DNA from: Methylobacterium radiotolerans JCM 2831
GTDB taxonomy: Bacteria > Pseudomonadota > Alphaproteobacteria > Rhizobiales > Beijerinckiaceae
DNA length: 64,000 nucleotides
Assembly: GCF_000019725.1 (NCBI RefSeq)
Contig: NC_010510.1
Coordinates: forward strand, 400,501 to 464,500
Direction of reading: 5' to 3'
Part shown: positions 58,003 through 64,000 of the stretch, piece after piece
How positions within the stretch are numbered: position 1 is the stretch's first letter
Layout: every line of letters begins with the position of its first letter
The notes under the pieces: model-generated
The model's database searches: none
Seen by the model: only the letters and a program-made list of their open reading frames with translations
What the model was told of the DNA's origin: nothing
Position numbers and translations under genes: made by a program

Positions 58003-60753
58003 ATGCACCTACCCCTACCGGACCCGGGAACGCTGTCCCGCGAGGAACTGGAAGCCGAGGTTCGGCGCCTGCGCGGGCACTCGGCCTCCCTCGCGCAGAT
58101 GTTCGAGCAGGCCCCGAGCTTCGTCGCCCTGCTCAGCGGGCCCGAGCACCGTTTCACGCTGACGAACGCGGCCTACCAGCGCATGGTCGACGGTCGCGAC
58201 GTGGCCGGCCGCACCGTCGCCGAGGCGCTGCCGGAGGCCGCCGCTCAGGGCTACGTCGACCTGCTCGACGAGGTGTTCCGTAGCGGCCGAGCCCACCGGG
58301 CGACCGGCGCGAGGCTCGACCTCCAACCCGACCCGGGCGGCCCGGCCACGGAGCGCTACTTCGACTTCGTCTACCAGCCGGTCGCTGGCGCGGACGGTCG
58401 GGTCGCGGGCATCTTCGTCGAGGGCCACGACGTCACGGAGCGCACACGCGCCGAGGTCGCTCTGCGCGAGAACGAGGCGCGCTACCGGACCCTGTTCGAG
58501 AGCATCGAGGTCGGGTTCTGCATCATCGAGATCAGGTTCGAGGGCGCGTGCGCCGTCGACTACCGCATCGTCGAAGCCAACCCTGCCTTCGTGCGGCAGA
58601 CTGGCGCCGACGTTGCCGGCAAGTGGGTGAGCGAGTTCGCGCCGAACCTGGAGCGACACTGGTTCGACACCTACGGGCGCGTCGCCCTGACCGGGGAGCC
58701 CGCGCACTTCGAGCACTTCGCAGAGGTGTTCGGGCGCTGGTTCGACGTGCGCGCCTTGCGGACCGGCGATGCCGCGGCGAACCGGGTCGCCGTCTTCTTC
58801 TCGGATATCACCGAGCGGCGCCGGGTCGAAGAGCGCGCCGAAGCCGGCGAGCGGGAACTCCGCCTGATCGCGGACGCCCTGCCGGTGCTCATCGCCTTCA
58901 TCGGCGCGGACCACGTCTACCGGTTCGCCAACGAGGCCTATGACGACTGGTTCTTCGTCCCGGCCGGGCAGATCGTCGGTCGGGATGTCAGGGACTTGCT
59001 CGGGCCGGACGCGTACTCGGCACGCCGACCCTTCATCGACCGGGCTCTCGGCGGTGAGCCGGTCACCTTCGAGATGGACTGGCCGCATCGCGACGGGCGC
59101 CACCGGGTCGCCGAGATCCGCTACCTCCCGCGCCGGGACGCCGGCGGCCGCGTCGACGGCTTCCATGTTTTCGTGCAGGACGTGACCGTTCGGGCGCAGA
59201 CCGAGGCCGACCTCGCCCGCCAGGTCGCCGCCCGGACCGCCGAACGCGACCAGATCTGGCAGGCGTCGTCCGACCTGCTCTGCGTGGCCAGCCTCGACGG
59301 CTACTTCGTCAGCCTCAACCCCGCCTGGCCCCGGACCCTCGGGTGGACCGACGCCGAGATGAAGGCGCGCCCGTTCCTCGATTTCGTCCACCCCGACGAC
59401 GTCGCCGCGACCGTGTCGGCAGCCGGCGGCCTGGCGCGCGGGGAGGCCCAGCTTACCTTCGAGAACCGATACCGTTGCAAGGACGGCAGCTACCTTTGGC
59501 TGTCGTGGAACGCGGTGCCGCGCGACGGGCTCATCTACTCGTCGGTGCGCGACGTGACCGAAATCAAGCGGCAGGCCGAGGCGCTGGCCAGGACCGAGGA
59601 GGCCTTGCGGCAGTCGCAGAAGATGGAGGCGGTGGGGCAACTGACCGGCGGCCTCGCGCACGACTTCAACAACCTGCTCGCCGGCATCTCCGGCTCGCTG
59701 GAACTGATGCAGACCCGCATGTCCCAGGGACGGATGGGCGACCTCGAGCGCTACATGACGGTCGCCCAGGGCGCGGCCAAGCGCGCCGCCGCCCTGACCC
59801 ACCGCCTGCTCGCCTTCTCCCGGCGTCAGACTCTCGACCCCAAGCCGACCAACGTGAACCGCTTGGTCAAGGACATGGAGGAGCTGGTCCGGCGGACGGT
59901 CGGCCCATCGATCCACCTCGAGGTCGTCGGGCTCTCGGGGCTGTGGCCGGCACTGATCGATCCGGGGCAGCTGGAGAACGCGCTTCTCAACCTGTGCATC
60001 AACGCGCGTGACGCGATGCCGGATGGCGGCCGCATCACCATCGAGACCGCGAACAAGTGGATCGACGAGGCGGGTGGCCGCCAGCACGACCTGTCTCCCG
60101 GCCAGTACCTCAGCGTCTGCGTCACCGACACCGGTACCGGCATGTCGGCGGACCTCGTCGACAAAGTGTTCGAACCGTTCTTCACCACCAAGCCCACCGG
60201 CGAGGGCACGGGCCTCGGCCTGTCCATGGTCTACGGCTTCGCCCGCCAGTCCGGTGGCCAGGTGCGGATCTACTCCGAGGTCGGCGAGGGCACGACCGTC
60301 TGCCTGTATCTACCGCGGCACTACGGCGAGGCCGACGAGGACGAGGTCGCGCGAAGGCTCGCCGAGGTGGGGCAGGCCCGCCAGGGCGAGACGGTGCTGA
60401 TCGTGGACGACGAGCCTTCGGTGCGGATGCTGGTCACCGAGGTGCTGGAGGACCTGGGCTATACCGCCATCGAGGCGGCCGACAGCGTCGCCGGACTGAA
60501 GGTGCTGCAGTCGGACGTGCGCATCGATCTGCTGGTGACCGACGTCGGGCTACCCGGCGGCATGAACGGACGGCAGATGGCGGATGCCGGCCGCGAACGG
60601 CGTCCCGACCTGAAGGTGCTGTTCATCACCGGCTACGCGGAGAACGCGGTCCTCGGGAACGGCTACCTGCGCCCCGGCATGCAGGTCCTGACTAAGCCGT
60701 TCGTGCTGGAAACGCTCGCCACCCGCATCAAGGACCTCATCGCTGAGGCTTGA
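58003..60753 (+). CDS. PAS hybrid sensor histidine kinase with C-terminal receiver
   Basis: The 916-residue protein has four PAS modules (about 20-145, 155-280, 285-400, 415-530), a HisKA site GGLAHDFNNLLAGISGSLE at about 550, an ATPase domain (NARDAMPDGG, VTDTGTGMSADLV, GTGLGLSMVYGFARQSGG) and a receiver (VLIVDDEPSVRML, Asp in LLVTDVGLPGGMNG, Lys in VLTKPF). The AHDFNN type of kinase normally phosphorylates its own receiver or a phosphotransferase. It has no membrane span. ATG 58003 has only a weak ribosome site. Confidence 0.9.
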   Translation: MHLPLPDPGTLSREELEAEVRRLRGHSASLAQMFEQAPSFVALLSGPEHRFTLTNAAYQRMVDGRDVAGRTVAEALPEAAAQGYVDLLDEVFRSGRAHRATGARLDLQPDPGGPATERYFDFVYQPVAGADGRVAGIFVEGHDVTERTRAEVALRENEARYRTLFESIEVGFCIIEIRFEGACAVDYRIVEANPAFVRQTGADVAGKWVSEFAPNLERHWFDTYGRVALTGEPAHFEHFAEVFGRWFDVRALRTGDAAANRVAVFFSDITERRRVEERAEAGERELRLIADALPVLIAFIGADHVYRFANEAYDDWFFVPAGQIVGRDVRDLLGPDAYSARRPFIDRALGGEPVTFEMDWPHRDGRHRVAEIRYLPRRDAGGRVDGFHVFVQDVTVRAQTEADLARQVAARTAERDQIWQASSDLLCVASLDGYFVSLNPAWPRTLGWTDAEMKARPFLDFVHPDDVAATVSAAGGLARGEAQLTFENRYRCKDGSYLWLSWNAVPRDGLIYSSVRDVTEIKRQAEALARTEEALRQSQKMEAVGQLTGGLAHDFNNLLAGISGSLELMQTRMSQGRMGDLERYMTVAQGAAKRAAALTHRLLAFSRRQTLDPKPTNVNRLVKDMEELVRRTVGPSIHLEVVGLSGLWPALIDPGQLENALLNLCINARDAMPDGGRITIETANKWIDEAGGRQHDLSPGQYLSVCVTDTGTGMSADLVDKVFEPFFTTKPTGEGTGLGLSMVYGFARQSGGQVRIYSEVGEGTTVCLYLPRHYGEADEDEVARRLAEVGQARQGETVLIVDDEPSVRMLVTEVLEDLGYTAIEAADSVAGLKVLQSDVRIDLLVTDVGLPGGMNGRQMADAGRERRPDLKVLFITGYAENAVLGNGYLRPGMQVLTKPFVLETLATRIKDLIAEA

Positions 60754-61551
60754 ACCGCGCCGCCCGCCCCGGGGGTTGGCGACCCGCGTCAGCGTCCGCA
60801 GGGACCGGGGCCTCGCCTCGGCTTTGCCGCATGCGACTGACCGACCGGAGCCGTCACGCTGAACCCCTTCTATGCCGCGTTCCTGCTCGCGGCGGAGGCG
60901 CAGAAGGTCGTCGCGGCCATGGAGGCCGCCGATACCCTGATGGCGGGCGCCACCACGGCGACGGCATCGCGAGTTGCGGGGCGCTCGCCGCGGACGAGAC
61001 CCTCCGGTCGATGGCCTGAGCTGTCTTCGAGGACGCCCTTCGAACGGCCATCCTAAGCCCGGCCTTGGAGCGTGGCGAGAACCGTCCCGTGGCTCGAAGC
61101 AGCGATCGTGCTGGACTCACACGTCCGTCTTCTTCCTGAGGATGCCGAGGTTGAGCGGCTCCCCTCGTCGCGGCGGGGCGGCAGGCGCTGGTGCTGCGAC
61201 CGTTCGAACTCGACCCGATCCCGATCCGCCTCGTCCAGGTCGGGCAGGGACCGCCCCGCTCAAGGTACGGGCGTTCCTCGACTTCGCGACACCCTCGAGA
61301 GGAGCGCTGGACTTTCGTGAGCGGATCCTTCGCCGCGACGCCCGTCGACCGTTTCACGGCGCGGAAGGGTGAATTGCAGCGACACCCTGTTCTGATCCGC
61401 GCCGCGTCCCTGCATGATGGCCTCGCCATCGGGTCCGCGCGTCCGGGCCGCCCGGTCAGGCGTGCCGCTGTCCCTCTCAGCGGTCGCGCCGTTCGACCCG
61501 GCGGCCGTCGAGCTCGACGCGTTCCGTCCCGCCAGCCTGAGGCGCGCCACG
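60754..61551. other. 800-bp stretch without a clear gene
   Basis: Around 60860-60960 a frame reads LNPFYAAFLLAAEAQKVVAAME, resembling short phasin-like or antifreeze-annotated proteins of methylobacteria, but it lacks a normal start and breaks by frameshift near 60960. The rest shows no family features. The hydrolase frame is open upstream to 61414, but that part is low in coding character. Confidence 0.4.
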
Positions 61552-62538
61552 ATGCGACACGAGTACGGACCTGAGGTCACCGGGCGCGGATTGGCGCGCG
61601 CGACGCGGCGGCATCTTCTCGCCGGCGGTGTGCTGGCGACGGGTGTGGGGGTGGGGGCCGCGCGGGCGGAGCTCCGCCCCGCGCAGGACGGAGAGGTCCG
61701 CCACGGAACCGTCCGGGCCGACGGCGTCGACGTCTTCTACCGGGAGGCTGGCCGCCCGGACGCCCCGCTCCTCCTGCTGCTGCACGGCTTCGCCAATTCG
61801 TCCTTCTACTTCCGGCACCTCATGCCGAAGCTGGCCGATCGCTTCCGCCTGATCGCGCCCGACCTGCCCTCCTTCGGGTTCACGCAGGTGCCGGAGGATC
61901 GCGCCTACGTCTACGACTTCGCGTCGCTGTCGCGCACGATGGGGGCGTTCGTCGACGCGCTCGGCCTCGACCGCTACATCCTCTACGCGTTCGATTACGG
62001 GGCGCCGGTCGCGTGGGATCTGGCGCTCACCCGTCCCGACCGCGTCGCCGGTATCGTCTCCCAGAACGGCAATGCCTATCTCGACGGGCTCGGCGAGGCG
62101 GCCTGGGCGCCGCTGCGGGCGTACTGGGCGGCGCCGGACGAGACCGCCGTCGAGGCGATCCGCGCCCGCATGACTCTCGACGGCGTCAAGGCCGCCTATG
62201 TCCACGGAGTGGCCGACCCGTCCCGCATCGAGCCCGAGGCGTACACGCTCGACGCCGCCATCCTGGCGCGGCCGGGCAATGCCGACCGGCAGGTGACGCT
62301 GAAGCTCGACTACAAGCGCAATCTCGAGCGTTACCCGCTGATCCAGGCCTTCTTCCGCGCGCGCCGTCCGAAACTGCTCGCCGTCTGGGGCCGCAACGAC
62401 CCGTTCTTCGTCCCGCCCGGAGCCGAGGCGTTCCGGCGCGACATCCCGGAGGCGCGCGTCACCTTCCTCGACACCGGGCATTTCGCCCTCGAAACCGACG
62501 GTGACGCGATCGCGGAGGAGATCCGGCGGGTCTTCTGA
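61552..62538 (+). CDS. alpha/beta hydrolase with Tat signal, haloalkane dehalogenase/epoxide hydrolase-like
   Basis: The 328-residue protein begins with a likely Tat signal (ATRRHLLAGGVLATGVGVG), so it is exported folded. The core has the oxyanion motif LLLHGFANSS, a nucleophile elbow YAFDYGAPVAWD with Asp in place of the usual Ser, an acid in WGRNDPFFVPPG and His in DTGHFALET. An Asp nucleophile is characteristic of haloalkane dehalogenases and epoxide hydrolases. I chose ATG 61552 so that the signal lies at the N-terminus. Confidence 0.82.
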   Translation: MRHEYGPEVTGRGLARATRRHLLAGGVLATGVGVGAARAELRPAQDGEVRHGTVRADGVDVFYREAGRPDAPLLLLLHGFANSSFYFRHLMPKLADRFRLIAPDLPSFGFTQVPEDRAYVYDFASLSRTMGAFVDALGLDRYILYAFDYGAPVAWDLALTRPDRVAGIVSQNGNAYLDGLGEAAWAPLRAYWAAPDETAVEAIRARMTLDGVKAAYVHGVADPSRIEPEAYTLDAAILARPGNADRQVTLKLDYKRNLERYPLIQAFFRARRPKLLAVWGRNDPFFVPPGAEAFRRDIPEARVTFLDTGHFALETDGDAIAEEIRRVF

Positions 62539-62773
62539 GCCTGTCCACCGCTCAGGAATGGTTCGTGCCGTCGCACGCAGTTCGCGTGCGGCCGGCCTCC
62601 TCCGGCCCGAGCGGCGATCGGCACGATCGGCTTCGGGGTGATCGGGATCCGCCGGGGGCGGCTCGGATCCGGCCGCCGGGCCGACACTATCCCCGGCCCG
62701 CTCGTGACCTTACGGTCGCGGACCTGGAGCACGGAGATCGGGCAGGTCGAGCCCGTCGTAAAGGGAGATCGCG

Positions 62774-63223
62774 GTGCCGCAGCCCCACTCAGCCTCGTCG
62801 GCCATGCTGTTTCACATGGTCTCCGGAGGGCCGCAGCCGGTCGCCCCGTTCAGCCATGCGGTCGAGGTCGACGGTTTCGTCTTCGTCACCGGCCAGATGC
62901 CCGACACCCCGGACAGGCCCGGCGTCCTGCCCGACGGGATCGAGGCGCAGACCCGCAACGTGATGGCCAATCTCGGTACGGTCCTGGCCGGCCTCGGTCT
63001 GGGCCTCGAGAACGTCGTCGTGGCGCGCGCCTTCTTGACGGAGTTCAAGCGCGACTACGCCGCCTTCAACGACACCTACAAGTCCTTCTTCCCGCCCGAC
63101 CGGCTGCCGGCCCGGACCTGCGTGGGCACGACGGGGCTCGCCTATGACGCCCTGGTCGAGATCGACCTCATCGCCCATCGCGGCGGCGCGGCTCCGCCGT
63201 CGTCGGACGCGCGCGAGGGCTGA
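62774..63223 (+). CDS. RidA/YjgF-family protein
   Basis: The 149-residue protein shows the Rid fold: VAPFSHAVEVDGFVFVTGQM, EAQTRNVMANLGTVLAGLGL, VVVARAFLTEFKRDYAAFN and FFPPDRLPARTCVG, with the Arg in PARTCV that binds the substrate carboxylate in deaminating members. RidA hydrolyses reactive enamines and imines. GTG 62774 has AAGGGAG 7 nt upstream. Confidence 0.88.
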   Translation: MPQPHSASSAMLFHMVSGGPQPVAPFSHAVEVDGFVFVTGQMPDTPDRPGVLPDGIEAQTRNVMANLGTVLAGLGLGLENVVVARAFLTEFKRDYAAFNDTYKSFFPPDRLPARTCVGTTGLAYDALVEIDLIAHRGGAAPPSSDAREG

Positions 63224-63311
63224 GCCGCGTCGCCCGCGCGGGGACGATGTCCTGCGGGGATGCTGTTCGGCCCGGTCTCCCCGCGCCCGCCGGATCACCC
63301 GGCCGCGCGCC

Positions 63312-64000
63312 TCACTGGTAGCCCTTCGGGAACGGGTCGGGTTTGATCAGCTCGGGGCTGGTATAGACGATCTCGAACTGGCCGTCGGGCTTGGCCCGGC
63401 CCACCCGGGTCTTCGACCAGAGGTGATGGTTCTCGTCGATCTTCACGTAGCCTTCGGGCGCGCCCTTGAACTCCAGCCCCGGCGAGGCCGCCACCACCTT
63501 GTCGACGTCGAACGAGCCGGCCTTCTCGCAGGCCATCTTCCACAGGAACGGGCCGAGATAGGCCGCCTGCGTCACGTCGCCGATGACCGTCTTCTCGCCC
63601 CACATCTTCTTGAAGGCGGCGACGAACGCCTTGTTGTTCTCGTTCTGGATCGACTCGAAGTACTTCATGCACGAGTAGGCCCCGGCTATGTTCTCGCCGC
63701 CGATGCCGTCGACCTCGTCCTCGGTGACCGACAGCGTCATCAGCACCTGCTTCGACAGGTCGATGCCGGCCGCCTTGAGCTGCTTGTAGAACGCCACGTT
63801 CGAGCCGCCGACGATCGTCGCGAAGATCACCTTCGGCTTGGTCAGCTTGATCTTGTTGATCACCGAGTTGAACTGCGTGTGGCCGAGGGGGAAGTACTCC
63901 TCGCCGACGACCTTGCCCTTGAGCACGGTCTCGATGTGCCTGCGGGCGATCTTGTTGGAGGTGCGCGGCCAGATGTAGTCGGAACCGATGAAGTAGAAGC
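63312..64000 (-). CDS. urtA: urea-type ABC transporter substrate-binding protein, C-terminal part
   Basis: The open frame continues past the right edge, so the N-terminus is missing. About 229 residues are visible: FYFIGSDYIWPRTSNKI, VVGEEYFPLGHTQFNSVINK, IFATIVGGSNVAFYKQLKAAG, LSVTEDEVDG and the end IVYTSPELIKPDPFPKGYQ. These match UrtA, which binds urea or short amides for a branched-chain-type importer. The genes for the membrane parts would be expected downstream on this strand but are not there; the next genes to the left are in the opposite direction. Confidence 0.88.
   Translation of the reverse strand, partial: FYFIGSDYIWPRTSNKIARRHIETVLKGKVVGEEYFPLGHTQFNSVINKIKLTKPKVIFATIVGGSNVAFYKQLKAAGIDLSKQVLMTLSVTEDEVDGIGGENIAGAYSCMKYFESIQNENNKAFVAAFKKMWGEKTVIGDVTQAAYLGPFLWKMACEKAGSFDVDKVVAASPGLEFKGAPEGYVKIDENHHLWSKTRVGRAKPDGQFEIVYTSPELIKPDPFPKGYQ

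Overview
The window reads as a chromosome segment of a high-GC methylotrophic alphaproteobacterium of the Methylobacterium/Methylorubrum type. The strongest pointer is a two-subunit NAD-dependent formate dehydrogenase whose predicted subunits (989 and 572 residues) match what I recall for the tungsten enzyme FDH1 of M. extorquens. Compact GTGA/ATGA-overlapped operons and many PAS/HWE sensor kinases fit the same assignment, which rests on gene content and not on a search.

Region 1 (about 0.6-17 kb) is an accessory island between two unrelated tyrosine recombinases. It holds: (i) a convergent pair, an ATP-grasp protein and a P-loop NTPase with a helical-repeat C-terminus, both starting inside the same 15-bp palindrome; (ii) a decayed IS630-family transposase and a complete IS5-family element that has split another reading frame; (iii) an orphan Pycsar-type effector (cyclic-nucleotide-binding domain plus TIR); (iv) a complete qatABCD antiphage operon; (v) remnants of an IS3 element, a BrnT-like toxin and a second, deleted IS5 copy, around an AT-rich patch.

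Region 2 (18.2-33.8 kb) is a metabolic cluster of unassigned substrate. It encodes an AprA-like flavoprotein with an AprB-like two-cluster ferredoxin, a HEAT-repeat protein, two paralogous Crp/Fnr regulators, two NitT/TauT-type ABC importers (one binding protein carries a NosL-like tail), a 7Fe ferredoxin with a ferredoxin-NADP reductase, an M20 hydrolase and an amidase. The likely logic is import of a small N- or S-containing compound, hydrolysis, and a ferredoxin-linked redox step.

Region 3 (34.4-48.9 kb) is a tungsten/formate module: tupBCA importer, two MoeA-like proteins (one fused to a periplasmic-binding-protein-like domain), a short ModE regulator, fdh1BA with a small leading gene, mobB, a third moeA and a small avidin-fold protein. 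Two ModE-type palindromes lie at the divergent fdh/mobB promoter region and upstream of the avidin-like gene.

Region 4 (50-60.8 kb) is a sensory block: a PAS histidine kinase, an Rcp1-type receiver and a receiver-kinase in one operon; then a Crp-like regulator translationally coupled to a 1191-residue GAF/PAS HWE kinase, a degenerate receiver, and a PAS hybrid kinase. The right end has an alpha/beta hydrolase with a Tat signal, a RidA-family protein and the 3' part of a urea-type ABC binding protein that runs off the window.
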